A stretch of DNA of 64,000 nucleotides from Novosphingobium sp. MD-1 (GTDB lineage: Bacteria > Pseudomonadota > Alphaproteobacteria > Sphingomonadales > Sphingomonadaceae). The stretch covers positions 153,670-217,669 of the forward strand of contig NZ_BBXA01000034.1 of the NCBI RefSeq assembly GCF_001014975.1, written 5' to 3'. The notes below the pieces were generated by a model. It ran no database searches, was not told where the DNA came from, and worked only from the letters and a program-made list of their open reading frames with translations. Shown piece by piece: positions 43,025 to 51,395 of the stretch (position 1 is the stretch's first letter; each line of letters begins with the position of its first letter). The position numbers and the translations under genes are program-made.

Positions 43025-44491
43025 GTGCACAATTCAAAAATCCCGATCATCAGACGGCTTGCCCGCAGCGGCGATACGATGCGGGCGTGGCAGATGTTCA
43101 CCGATGCCGCGCTGGAAGGCGATCGGCATCCCGATACGCTGACGCTGAAAGGCCGCCTGCTGAAGGACCGGGGCCTTTCAGCGCCATCGACGGCGGAACG
43201 CGCGCGGCTGCTGGGCGCGGCGCGGCAGGCCTATCTCTCGGCTGCGGCGATGATGCCGGCGACGTATCCGCTGATCAATGCCGCGACGATCGCGTTGCTC
43301 GAAGGCAACCGCAAGGACGCGGCGATCCTGGCAACCCGCGTCCTGACCATGCTCGATGCGGGCGATCACGAACCAGAAACCGCCTATTGGCTGCACGCCA
43401 CGCGCGCGGAAGCCTGCTTGCTGCTGGGCGAGATCGACAAGGGCCAGGCGGTGCTGGCGCAGGCCGTCCGGCAGGCCCCGCGCGCGTGGGAGGATCACGC
43501 CTCCACCCTGCGGCATTTCCGGCTGATCATGACCGTACTGGAGCAGCCGGTGGACTGGCTGGACGCCTATCGCCCACCCGCCAGCCTGCATTTCAGTGGG
43601 ATCATCCACGTCGCGCCCGACCAGACGCAATCGCCAGACCGGATCGCCGAGGCCGTGGATCGCATCCGGCCCGGCTTCGCCTTCGGCGCGCTGGCCGCGG
43701 GGGCGGACATCATGGTGGCCGAAGCGCTGCTCGAACGCGACGTGGAACTCCACGTGGTGCTGCCCGCCACGATCGAGGGCTTCCGGCACGATTCGGTCTC
43801 CAGCTTCGGCACGCATTGGGAAGCGCGTTTCGACGCCATTCTCGATGCTGCCGCCTCGGTGGAAACCATCGAGACGCTGGACGCGGTTTCGCAATCGGGC
43901 ATCTATGTCGGCGACGAAATGGCGATGGGCTGCGCGATCCGCCATGCTCGCCAGCTCGAAAGCCATGCCGTGGCCCTGCGGCTGGGCGATGGCACCCGCG
44001 CGCAAGGTTCGCTGCTGGATGCCGCCTGGCGCGATCGGGGTCTGCCCATCGAACGAGTCTCGCTCGAGCGCAGCGGCACCACGGCCAGCCCTCCGCCCAC
44101 TTTCGCCCGTGAGGCGCTTGTCGCCGTGCCCGACGGCGAACAGGCGGACCATTTTGCCCACGCCGGCGCGGCGCTGGTCCGGCACGGCGCTTTCACCATC
44201 GCGCGGTTCGACGATCCGGTCGCGGCGGCGCGCATCGCGCTGGCGGACGTGACGCTGCACGGCCGCACGCTGGGCGTGACCTATGGCGCTTACGATCCGG
44301 CCGGGAACGCCACGCAGCGGTTGGAAACGGCGGTGCGCGTGGCTGGCGCGGGGCTGCCGGGACAGGTTCCGGTGTCCCGTTCGCTGGCGCTGGCGCTCAC
44401 CCTGCACGCGCCGGACCTGCACTGCGAAAACTTCGGCCAGATCGCTTCGGCGCAAGGGGATCTGGCGTTGGGGTTGCTGGCGGTCCGCTAA
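43025..44491 (+). CDS. TPR, SLOG-like and degenerate cyclase-like multidomain protein
   Basis: A 488-residue protein. Residues 1-180 are helical TPR/TRAFs-binding-like. Residues about 188-300 resemble a SLOG nucleotide-binding domain: a strand HFSGIIHVAP, then GALAAGADIMVAEALLERD and VVLPA, the glycine-rich plus acidic pattern of that superfamily. Residues about 370-488 look like a worn-down class III nucleotide cyclase domain (FTIARFDDPVAAARIALAD, then GVTYGAYDP, then LPGQVPVSRSLALAL), but the metal-binding aspartates expected before and after these motifs are missing. GTG start with AAGGAAAG upstream. Last gene of the TIR operon. Domain calls are by eye and tentative. Confidence 0.78.
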   Translation: MHNSKIPIIRRLARSGDTMRAWQMFTDAALEGDRHPDTLTLKGRLLKDRGLSAPSTAERARLLGAARQAYLSAAAMMPATYPLINAATIALLEGNRKDAAILATRVLTMLDAGDHEPETAYWLHATRAEACLLLGEIDKGQAVLAQAVRQAPRAWEDHASTLRHFRLIMTVLEQPVDWLDAYRPPASLHFSGIIHVAPDQTQSPDRIAEAVDRIRPGFAFGALAAGADIMVAEALLERDVELHVVLPATIEGFRHDSVSSFGTHWEARFDAILDAAASVETIETLDAVSQSGIYVGDEMAMGCAIRHARQLESHAVALRLGDGTRAQGSLLDAAWRDRGLPIERVSLERSGTTASPPPTFAREALVAVPDGEQADHFAHAGAALVRHGAFTIARFDDPVAAARIALADVTLHGRTLGVTYGAYDPAGNATQRLETAVRVAGAGLPGQVPVSRSLALALTLHAPDLHCENFGQIASAQGDLALGLLAVR

Positions 44492-44512
44492 GGCCGCGCG
44501 ACCGGCCCCCGG

Positions 44513-45187
44513 TCAGTAGATCATATCGCGCAACATGCGCGGGGCCAGAATGGTCAGGCCTCGCTCGGACCTTTCCACGATTCCCCGCCTTTCCAGCGCG
44601 CTGACCGCGCGCGATGCGGTTTCGCGCGCGGTGTTGGCGTTGAGCGCCAGCGCGGTGATCTGCGGCGCCGGCACGATGCGATAGTCCGCATCCGCCAGCC
44701 GCAGCAATTCCGCATGGATGCGCCCTGGCGCCGAAAGCGTGGTCTGCGCGGCCATCCGGTCCAGCGACAGATCGAGCTGGCGCGCCAACCGTCTGGCCAG
44801 GCCCACCGCCAGCGCTGGCTGGCTGTGAGCCAGCGCCGCCAGTTCGGTGCAGCGAATGCGCAGCAAATCGACCGCGCCATGCGCCACCATGTCCGCGCGG
44901 TGGGTGGCCGGTTCGGGATAGGCCCCGAAGAATTCGCCTGGCCCGTGGTAGGCCAGTTGCACGCGCTGTCCGTCGATGCCGTTGACCTGGATATGCACGG
45001 TGCCGCCGATCACCAGCCAGCAATGTTCGGAGCTGTCACCCTGATGGGCAAGCACCGCCTTGTGCGCGAACGATACCGCCTGCATCGATGGCTCTACTTG
45101 CGCAGCCAGCGCGGGCGCGCAATCGAACATCGCGGCGATCGCCGTTATACGTTCGTCCCTGTGCATTCCCTTCGACCTGCCAGACAT
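44513..45187 (-). CDS. Crp/Fnr-family regulator
   Basis: A 224-residue regulator with an N-terminal cyclic-nucleotide-binding-like beta-roll (about residues 20-120, with GEFFGAYP) and a C-terminal Crp-type helix-turn-helix (about 170-215, ITALALNANTARETASRAVSALERRG). No Fnr-type iron-sulfur cysteines are seen in the N-terminus (Cys23 and Cys56 only), so it is a ligand-binding rather than oxygen-sensing type. It converges on the TIR operon, whose stop lies 21 bp away. A second ATG at 45166 is possible. Confidence 0.87.
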   Translation of the reverse strand: MSGRSKGMHRDERITAIAAMFDCAPALAAQVEPSMQAVSFAHKAVLAHQGDSSEHCWLVIGGTVHIQVNGIDGQRVQLAYHGPGEFFGAYPEPATHRADMVAHGAVDLLRIRCTELAALAHSQPALAVGLARRLARQLDLSLDRMAAQTTLSAPGRIHAELLRLADADYRIVPAPQITALALNANTARETASRAVSALERRGIVERSERGLTILAPRMLRDMIY

Positions 45188-45507
45188 GCCCGGTACTTCG
45201 CGTTTCCAGCTTCAGGGAAGCGTTGCAAGGGCCAAATGGTAGAACCATGGCATCGCCAGCGTCCGTGAGTTTCATCACACTTCGTCCTGCCCGCGCCAAG
45301 CCGGTCTAGGATCCGGACCCGATTCGCGCGAAGTGCTTTTGAGGCTCTTCCCCGCACATCCGCGCTACCGCCGCAGACCGCCCCAATCGGCTGCTGCGGC
45401 GCCTTGCCGCGTTTCTTTCCGTTACGTCATCCGGCCTCGTCCGGCGCTGCCGCACTCTTGCGCCAAAGCCTGCATCACCCGCTTAAAACCGGGGAATTTT
45501 CCTGCTA
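45188..45507. other. Noncoding stretch between the Crp/Fnr gene and the acyl-CoA dehydrogenase operon
   Basis: About 400 bases without a supported gene separate these divergent transcripts (45188-45588). The short open frames here have no ribosome site or coding bias. The left part should hold the Crp/Fnr promoter and the right part the acyl-CoA dehydrogenase promoter, with a perfect palindrome at 45508-45525. Nothing else was recognised. Confidence 0.7.
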
Positions 45508-45525
45508 TTCAATCGCGCGATTGAA
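45508..45525 (+). promoter_or_regulatory. Perfect 18-bp palindrome, likely operator of the acyl-CoA dehydrogenase operon
   Basis: TTCAATCGCGCGATTGAA is a gap-free palindrome ending 63 bp before the GTG start of the first acyl-CoA dehydrogenase gene. Length and symmetry suit a TetR- or FadR-like dimeric repressor, a common regulator type for fatty- or cyclic-acid breakdown. The binding protein is not encoded next to it. Its left 10 bases recur at 20365-20374 before the LysR gene beside gcdH, which may be chance. Confidence 0.6.
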
Positions 45526-45588
45526 CTGTTCCGGCAGCCTTCGCATTCGCCGGTCAGCGCCTGACGGTCTATAAAAGGGAGAGACGTC

Positions 45589-46788
45589 GTGAACCTTGAT
45601 TTCAGCCCGGAAGAGCTTGCCTTCCGCGACGAAGTGCGCGCGTTCATCGCCGAAAACTACCCCGCCCAGCTGCGCGGCAAGCAGGACGAGGGCGGCGACC
45701 TGAGCAAGGAGGATTTCCTCTCCTGGCACAAGGTGCTGGCGAAGAAGGGCTGGATCGCGCCCGCGTGGCCGGTCGAATACGGCGGCCCCGGCTGGACCGC
45801 CACGCAGCGCTACATCTGGTCCGAGGAAACCGCGCGGGCCGATTGCATCCGCATCATGCCGTTCGGCATCACCATGGTCGGCCCGGTGATCTACACCTTC
45901 GGCACGCCCGAACAGAAGGCCCGCTTCCTGCCGCGCATCCTTTCGGGCGAGGACTGGTGGTGCCAGGGCTATTCCGAGCCCGGTTCCGGCTCCGACCTTG
46001 CCTCGCTGCGTACCCGCGCGGTCCTGAGCGAGGACGGCTCGCACTATATCGTCAACGGCCAGAAGACCTGGACGACAATGGCGCAGCATGCCGACTGGGG
46101 CTTCTTCCTGGTGCGCACCAATCCCGATGCCAAGCAGCAGGAAGGCATCAGCTTCCTGCTGATCGACATGAAGACGCCGGGCATCACCGTGCGCCCGATC
46201 ATCACGCTGGGCGGCGAACACGAAGTCAACGAAGTGTTCCTCGAAGACGTGAAGGTGCCGGTCGAAAACCGCGTCTATGAAGAGAACAAGGGCTGGACCT
46301 GCGCCAAGTTCCTGCTGGCGCACGAACGCACCGGCATCGCCGGCGTAGCGGCCTCGAAGCGCGGGATCGAGCGGGTGCGCTCGATCGCCTCGTCGGAAAT
46401 GGACGGCGACCGTCCGCTGCTGGCCAATCCGTTCTTCCGCCGCAAGGTGGCCGAACTGGAAATGGACCTGACCGCGCTGGAATTCACCGAACTGCGCACG
46501 CTGGCCGGCGAAGCCGCCGGGCGCGGGCCGGGACCGGAATCGAGCGTGCTCAAGATCAAGGGTTCGGAAATCCAGCAGCGCATCACCGAACTCGCGCTGG
46601 AAGCGGCGGGTCATTATGGCGCGCCCTATTTCCGCGGCTTCGGCGAAGGCGACAACGAGCACCCGATCGGGCCGGACTGGGCGCACCACACCGCGCCAAG
46701 CTATTTCAACATGCGCAAGACCACCATCTATGGCGGGTCCAACGAAATCCAGCGCAACATCATCGCCAAGATGGTTCTCGGCCTCTGA
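45589..46788 (+). CDS. Acyl-CoA dehydrogenase, large subunit of a heteromeric pair
   Basis: A 399-residue FAD acyl-CoA dehydrogenase with GYSEPGSGSDLAS, WTTMAQHADW and the C-terminal IYGGSNEIQRNI. The residue that is the catalytic glutamate in medium-chain enzymes (YEGT) is glycine here (YGGS), a pattern common in subunits of the heteromeric enzymes acting on pimeloyl-CoA, steroid or other bulky acyl-CoAs, where the base comes from elsewhere. GTG start with AAGGGAGAG upstream. Its likely partner is the next gene, 52 bp downstream. Confidence 0.9.
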   Translation: MNLDFSPEELAFRDEVRAFIAENYPAQLRGKQDEGGDLSKEDFLSWHKVLAKKGWIAPAWPVEYGGPGWTATQRYIWSEETARADCIRIMPFGITMVGPVIYTFGTPEQKARFLPRILSGEDWWCQGYSEPGSGSDLASLRTRAVLSEDGSHYIVNGQKTWTTMAQHADWGFFLVRTNPDAKQQEGISFLLIDMKTPGITVRPIITLGGEHEVNEVFLEDVKVPVENRVYEENKGWTCAKFLLAHERTGIAGVAASKRGIERVRSIASSEMDGDRPLLANPFFRRKVAELEMDLTALEFTELRTLAGEAAGRGPGPESSVLKIKGSEIQQRITELALEAAGHYGAPYFRGFGEGDNEHPIGPDWAHHTAPSYFNMRKTTIYGGSNEIQRNIIAKMVLGL

Positions 46789-46839
46789 GCCAGCCAACAG
46801 GCTGGCCATCCGGCGGGCCGACCGAGAGGATAGATACGA

Positions 46840-47970
46840 ATGGACCTGAGCTTCACCGAAACGCAGGACATGCTGCGCGACACGCTTTCGCGCTTCCTGG
46901 CGGACACCTACGACTTCGAAACGCGCAAGAAGATGCTGGAGCGCCCCGAAGGCCGCGATCCCGGCATCTGGCGCGCGCTGGCGACCGAACTGGGCATCCT
47001 GTCCGCCCCCTTCACCGAGGAACAGGGCGGACTTGGCGGCGGGCCGCTGGAAAACCTGATCGTGATGGAGGAACTGGGCAAGGTCATCGCGATCGAGCCC
47101 TATCTCCAGACCGCCGTGATCGGCGGCGGCGCGCTGAAGGCGGCGGGCGGCGCGATGGCCGACGCGCTGATCCCCGGCATCATCGGCGGCGACGTGATCT
47201 TCGCCTTCGCCTATGCCGAGCCGAAGGGCCGCTATGACCTGGCGCGGATCGAAACCACCGCGCGCAAGGATGGCGCCGGCTACGTGCTGAACGGCCACAA
47301 GGCGGTGGTCTATGCCGCGCCGTGGGCCACCCACCTGCTGGTCACCGCGCGCACCGGCGGATCGGGCAACGAACGCGGTGGCGTGGAGCTGTTCGTGGTG
47401 GACACGAAGAGCGCGGGCGTCACCCGCCGCGATTACCCGACGGTCGACGGGTTCCAGGCGTCGGAAGTCTATTTCGAGAACGTCGCCGTGCCCGGCGAAG
47501 CGCTGCTGCCGGGCGGCATGGACCTGATCGAGCAGGTGGTGGACGAGGCCACGATGGCGGTCTGCGCCGAAGGCCAGGGCGCCGGGCGCCAGTTGCACGA
47601 ACTGACGCTGGCCTACACCAAGGAGCGCAAGCAGTTCGGCCAGCCGATCGGCCGGTTCCAGGCGCTGCAGTTCCGCCTGGCCGATATGATGATCGAGGCC
47701 GAGCAGGTCGCCTCGATGACGCTGATGGGCACGCTCAAGCTCGATCTTCCGGCCGAACAGCGCAAGGCGGCGGTCAGCCTCGCCAAGGCGAAAGTCTCGA
47801 AGTCGCTGCGCTTCATCGGTCAGAACGCGGTGCAGACGCACGGCGGCATCGGCATCACCGTGGAACTGGCCGCCGGCCATTACTTCAAGCGCCTGACAAT
47901 GATCGAAAGCCAGTTCGGCCCCGCCGACTGGCATCTCGAACGCTACGAGGCGCTGACGCTGCCGGCCTGA
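46840..47970 (+). CDS. Acyl-CoA dehydrogenase, small subunit of a heteromeric pair
   Basis: A 376-residue acyl-CoA dehydrogenase-like protein (FTEEQGGLGGGPLENLIVMEELGK, then YTKERKQFGQPIGRFQALQF, then QTHGGIGITVE). It lacks the YEGT/YGGT segment at the C-terminal base position, having QTHGGIG...AHYFKRL instead, which again fits a non-equivalent partner subunit. ATG start after GAGAGGATAG. The operon ends in a strong terminator. By analogy with PimC-PimD, the pair oxidises a medium-chain dicarboxylic or bulky acyl-CoA; the true substrate is unknown. Confidence 0.88.
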   Translation: MDLSFTETQDMLRDTLSRFLADTYDFETRKKMLERPEGRDPGIWRALATELGILSAPFTEEQGGLGGGPLENLIVMEELGKVIAIEPYLQTAVIGGGALKAAGGAMADALIPGIIGGDVIFAFAYAEPKGRYDLARIETTARKDGAGYVLNGHKAVVYAAPWATHLLVTARTGGSGNERGGVELFVVDTKSAGVTRRDYPTVDGFQASEVYFENVAVPGEALLPGGMDLIEQVVDEATMAVCAEGQGAGRQLHELTLAYTKERKQFGQPIGRFQALQFRLADMMIEAEQVASMTLMGTLKLDLPAEQRKAAVSLAKAKVSKSLRFIGQNAVQTHGGIGITVELAAGHYFKRLTMIESQFGPADWHLERYEALTLPA

Positions 47971-47994
47971 TCGCCCGCCGATACGCAAACGAAC

Positions 47995-48026
47995 AAAAGG
48001 GCATGGACCGGTTCCATGCCCTTTTT
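47995..48026 (+). terminator. Rho-independent terminator of the acyl-CoA dehydrogenase operon
   Basis: A perfect 13-bp stem AAAAGGGCATGGA (47995-48007) with 48013-48025, a 5-nt loop and a run of five T. Because the stem is A/T at its base, it may also work in the reverse direction. An ATG at 48016 inside it belongs to no gene. Confidence 0.9.
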
Positions 48027-48108
48027 CGCATCCGGTCCGGACGAAATCGTCGGCGGCACGAACCCCTGCGGATTTGGCGGCCGGTGGCAAGGCCGCTATC
48101 CTCCCCCC

Positions 48109-49674
48109 ATGGCATTCCGCTTTCCCGATCCCGCATCGCTGTCCTCCCGCCTCGCGCCGGTCCGGCATCGCCTGCTGCGCTGGAGGATCCGGTTCGCCCG
48201 GCTCATCCTGCTTCCGGAACTCTCGCCCGACGACGCGCGCGACTTGCGCCATCAGGTGCAGGATGATGGCGCGCTGACGCGCGGTTACATGCTGATGTGC
48301 GGCCTGGCCGCCGGCATCGCGGCACTGGGCCTGCTGCAATCGTCGACCGCCGTGGTGATCGGCGCGATGCTGGTTTCTCCGCTGATGAGCCCGATCGCCG
48401 CGCTGGGCTTCGGCTTCGCCTCCATTGACGGGCAGCGCATCCGCGATGCCGCGCGCGTGGTGCTGGTGGGCGCGGCGATCGGCATTGCCGCCGGGATGCT
48501 GATCACCTGGATCAGCCCGATCCGCAACGCCACGCCCGAACTTCTCGCCCGCACGCAACCCACCCTGCTCGACCTTGCCGTCGCGCTGCTTTCGGGCATC
48601 GCCGGCGGGTACGCCACGGTGATGGGCAAGGGCGGAACCGCGATCGGTGTGGCCATCGCCACCGCGCTGATGCCACCGTTGACCACTGTCGGCTATGGCA
48701 TCGCCACGCTGCAACCCACCTTCGCGCTGGGCGCGCTGCTGCTGTTCCTGACCAACCTTTCGGCCATCGCCTTTGCTTTCGCGCTGGTCGCCCGGCTCTC
48801 CGGCGCGGCGCGGCCGCTGCAGAACGTGCAATGGACCACCGCGCATACCGTGGCGGGGATCGCGGCGTTCCTGGCGCTGGCCACGCCGCTGGCCATGACG
48901 CTGGTGCAGGTGAAGCGCGAGGGCACGCTGCGTTCGTCGGCGAGGAATGCGATCGAGCAGGTTTCAGGCCAGCGGGGCACCAGCATCGCGCAAATGGACG
49001 CGCACTGGCCCCTGTTCGGCGATCCCTCGATAAATGCGGTCGTCATCGCCCCGCAATATGCGGCGAACGGCGAACAGCGCGTCCACGATCTCCTTGCCGC
49101 CAAAGTCGGGCCTGCGGTCTCGGTCAATCTCCAGCAGGTGCTGGCCGCCGACCTGCCCTCGCAAACCCGCGCCATGATCGACGCGGCGATGGAACGCACC
49201 GCCGCCGGGATCGCCGCCGACGTACCGCCCTATGCCCGCATCCGCGCCAGCATTGGCCTGCCCACCACCGCGCTGTGGATCAACCGGACCGAACGCGCGG
49301 TGAACATACAGCCGGTTGCCGCGCCCGGCTGGAAGCTGGCCGACTATCTCCGGGCCGAACGCATCGCCACCGATGCCGCCGAAGGCTGGAGCGTGCGCGT
49401 GATCCCGCCCGCCACACCGGAACTGCGTATCGCACTGACCACCGAGGGAGCCCCCGCCGACACGATTCCCGCCGGTGTCGCGATCTGGGCGTTGCAGCGC
49501 TGGGGCGTTGCCCACGTGCGCATCGCCATGCCCGAGGACGCGCACGACGAGGCCCTGCCGAACGCGCTGGCCGGTGCCGGGATCACGGCGCAGACCATGT
49601 CCGGCAAGACTGCGCCCGCCGGCACCGCGATTGTGGAAATCTTCGCGCCGCCCCCGTTCAGCGGCGACCAGTAG
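48109..49674 (+). CDS. DUF389-family membrane protein
   Basis: A 521-residue protein with about six hydrophobic helices between residues 60 and 270 (for example SSTAVVIGAMLVSPLMSPIAALGFG), the DUF389 hallmark. A long soluble C-terminus of about 240 residues lies outside the membrane. DUF389 proteins have no assigned transport substrate. The start ATG 48109 follows a purine-poor leader; upstream in-frame codons lie in the preceding terminator. It converges with the cobalamin import operon, 15 bp between stops. Confidence 0.85.
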   Translation: MAFRFPDPASLSSRLAPVRHRLLRWRIRFARLILLPELSPDDARDLRHQVQDDGALTRGYMLMCGLAAGIAALGLLQSSTAVVIGAMLVSPLMSPIAALGFGFASIDGQRIRDAARVVLVGAAIGIAAGMLITWISPIRNATPELLARTQPTLLDLAVALLSGIAGGYATVMGKGGTAIGVAIATALMPPLTTVGYGIATLQPTFALGALLLFLTNLSAIAFAFALVARLSGAARPLQNVQWTTAHTVAGIAAFLALATPLAMTLVQVKREGTLRSSARNAIEQVSGQRGTSIAQMDAHWPLFGDPSINAVVIAPQYAANGEQRVHDLLAAKVGPAVSVNLQQVLAADLPSQTRAMIDAAMERTAAGIAADVPPYARIRASIGLPTTALWINRTERAVNIQPVAAPGWKLADYLRAERIATDAAEGWSVRVIPPATPELRIALTTEGAPADTIPAGVAIWALQRWGVAHVRIAMPEDAHDEALPNALAGAGITAQTMSGKTAPAGTAIVEIFAPPPFSGDQ

Positions 49675-49689
49675 AAGGGCCTGGCGCGG

Positions 49690-50430
49690 TCAGGACGGCG
49701 AGAAGGCCAGCGCCCTGCGGCCCGGCTCGCCCAGCCAATGGGCATCAAGGCCCCACACTTCCGCGATCATCGCGTGGGTAAGCGTCGTTTCGGGAGGCCC
49801 GTCGGCCACGAGGCGCCCCTGATCGAGGATCAGGACGCGATCGGCTTGGTTCATCGCCTGCGCAAGATCGTGGAGTACGAGGACCACCCCCGCTCCGCCC
49901 GCCGCGAGGATGCGGAAGCGGGCCAGCAAGGCAAGCTGGTGCGCGAGATCGAGACTGGCGAGCGGTTCGTCGGCGAGTATCCAGCGCGGTTCACCCGCCA
50001 GCACGCGCGCCAGCAGGGCACGGGCGCGCTCCCCGCCGGACAGGGCGGAAACGGGCCGCGCGGCGAAGCCCTCCAGATCGAGCGCGGCCATGGCAGCCCG
50101 CGCCGCGGCGGCGTCCGCTTCGGGTCCGGCGCGGTGCGGCAGGCGACCGAGCCGGACGAGCGTTTCCACAGTGACATCCCAGGCGACCGCGCCGTCCTGC
50201 GGCAGAAAGCCGATGGCCCGCGCGCGGGTGAGCGGCGGCAGCGTGGCGACGGGATGGCCATCGAGCAGCGCGACGCCTTCCGTCGGCGCGTGCAGCCCGG
50301 CGAGGCAGGCGAGCAGCGTGGACTTGCCCGCGCCGTTGGGGCCGCAGATCGCCGTGATCTGGCCGGGGCGCAGCGCGGTGGTGATCGCCTCCAGCCGGCC
50401 GGGAACGGATACCTGCTTGGCGGCGAGCAT
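49690..50430 (-). CDS. btuD: Cobalamin/haem-type ABC transporter ATPase
   Basis: A 246-residue ATPase powering the importer: Walker A GPNGAGKS (residues 30-37), Q-loop FLPQDG, signature LSGGERAR (130-137), Walker B ILADEP and the switch histidine in VLHD. It belongs to the FecE/BtuD subgroup. Its ATG overlaps the permease stop (TGATG). Last gene of the riboswitch-controlled cluster, which supports cobalamin as the cargo. Confidence 0.9.
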   Translation of the reverse strand: MLAAKQVSVPGRLEAITTALRPGQITAICGPNGAGKSTLLACLAGLHAPTEGVALLDGHPVATLPPLTRARAIGFLPQDGAVAWDVTVETLVRLGRLPHRAGPEADAAAARAAMAALDLEGFAARPVSALSGGERARALLARVLAGEPRWILADEPLASLDLAHQLALLARFRILAAGGAGVVLVLHDLAQAMNQADRVLILDQGRLVADGPPETTLTHAMIAEVWGLDAHWLGEPGRRALAFSPS

Positions 50431-51395
50431 CACGCGATCTCCCGCCGCATCGCCAGCAGCAGGCGCAGGAAGAACGGCGCCCCGATCAGGCTGAGCGCGA
50501 TGCCAAGGCGCAGTTCGCCGCCCGCCAGCGGCAGCAGGCGGCACAGGCAATCGGCCACCAGCAACAGCAGTGCCCCGGCCAGCGCGCTCGGCAGCAGCAG
50601 CGCGGAGGGGCGGCGGTCGGTAAAGAGACGGACGAGGTGCGGCACGACCAGGCCGACAAACCCGATGATCCCGGCGACCGCCACGCCCGCGCCGACGACG
50701 AGGCCCACGCCCGCGACCATCCGCCACAACAGCCGCGCCGGATCGACGCCAAGCGAGCGCGCCGCGCTTTCGCCCAGCATGAGCGCATCGAGCGCCGGCC
50801 CGGTGCGCCACAGCACCAGCAGGCCAAGCAGCGTGGGCGGCAGCGCGATCAGCACATCGGGCCAGCCGCGATCGGCCAGCGCGCCCATCAGCCAGGTGAC
50901 GATCTCGCTGAGCGCGAAGGGATTGGGGGCCAGGCTGATGGCGAGGCTGGTGAGCGCGCCGGCCAGGCTGGCGATCATCATCCCCGCGAGCGTAAACAGC
51001 GCCACCCCGCCAGTCCGCCCGGCGATCAACGCCAGCAGCGCCATCCCCAGCGCCGCGCCCGCCAGCGCGAACAGCGGCAGCAGCCAGCCTTGCGCGGCAT
51101 AGCCGGTCCAGAACGACAGCACCGCGCCCAGCGCCGCCATCGGCGCGATGCCGAACAGCCCCGGATCGGCCAGCGGATTGCGCAAGTAGCCCTGCATCGC
51201 CGCGCCTGCCGCGCCCAGCCCGCCGCCGACGAGCAGCGCCAGCACCGCGCGCGGCAGGCGCAGTTCGATCAGGATCGGCAAGGCGTTGCGCGCGGCCGGC
51301 GCCAGCGGATCGATCCAAACCTGCCCCGCGAGCAACGAGAGCGGCACGGCGAGCGCCAGCGCGGCAAGCAGGAGGGGAACCGGACGCACGGTCAT
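50430..51395 (-). CDS. btuC: Cobalamin ABC transporter permease (FecCD/BtuC type)
   Basis: A 321-residue inner-membrane permease with about ten hydrophobic helices. Family features are RLPRAVLALLVGGGLGAAGAAMQGYLRNPLADPGLFGI and the C-terminal GFVGLVVPHLVR. Start overlaps the binding-protein gene stop (ATGA), and its stop overlaps the ATPase gene start, so all three are coupled. Confidence 0.91.
   Translation of the reverse strand: MTVRPVPLLLAALALAVPLSLLAGQVWIDPLAPAARNALPILIELRLPRAVLALLVGGGLGAAGAAMQGYLRNPLADPGLFGIAPMAALGAVLSFWTGYAAQGWLLPLFALAGAALGMALLALIAGRTGGVALFTLAGMMIASLAGALTSLAISLAPNPFALSEIVTWLMGALADRGWPDVLIALPPTLLGLLVLWRTGPALDALMLGESAARSLGVDPARLLWRMVAGVGLVVGAGVAVAGIIGFVGLVVPHLVRLFTDRRPSALLLPSALAGALLLLVADCLCRLLPLAGGELRLGIALSLIGAPFFLRLLLAMRREIA

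Noticed and set aside
48016..48108. Upstream ATG start for the DUF389 gene
   Set aside because: The ATG lies in the loop and arm of a strong terminator.
45505..48846. A 1,113-codon minus-strand open frame opposite the acyl-CoA dehydrogenases
   Set aside because: Its translation is low-complexity Arg/Gly/His-rich and it lies antisense to two clear enzymes.
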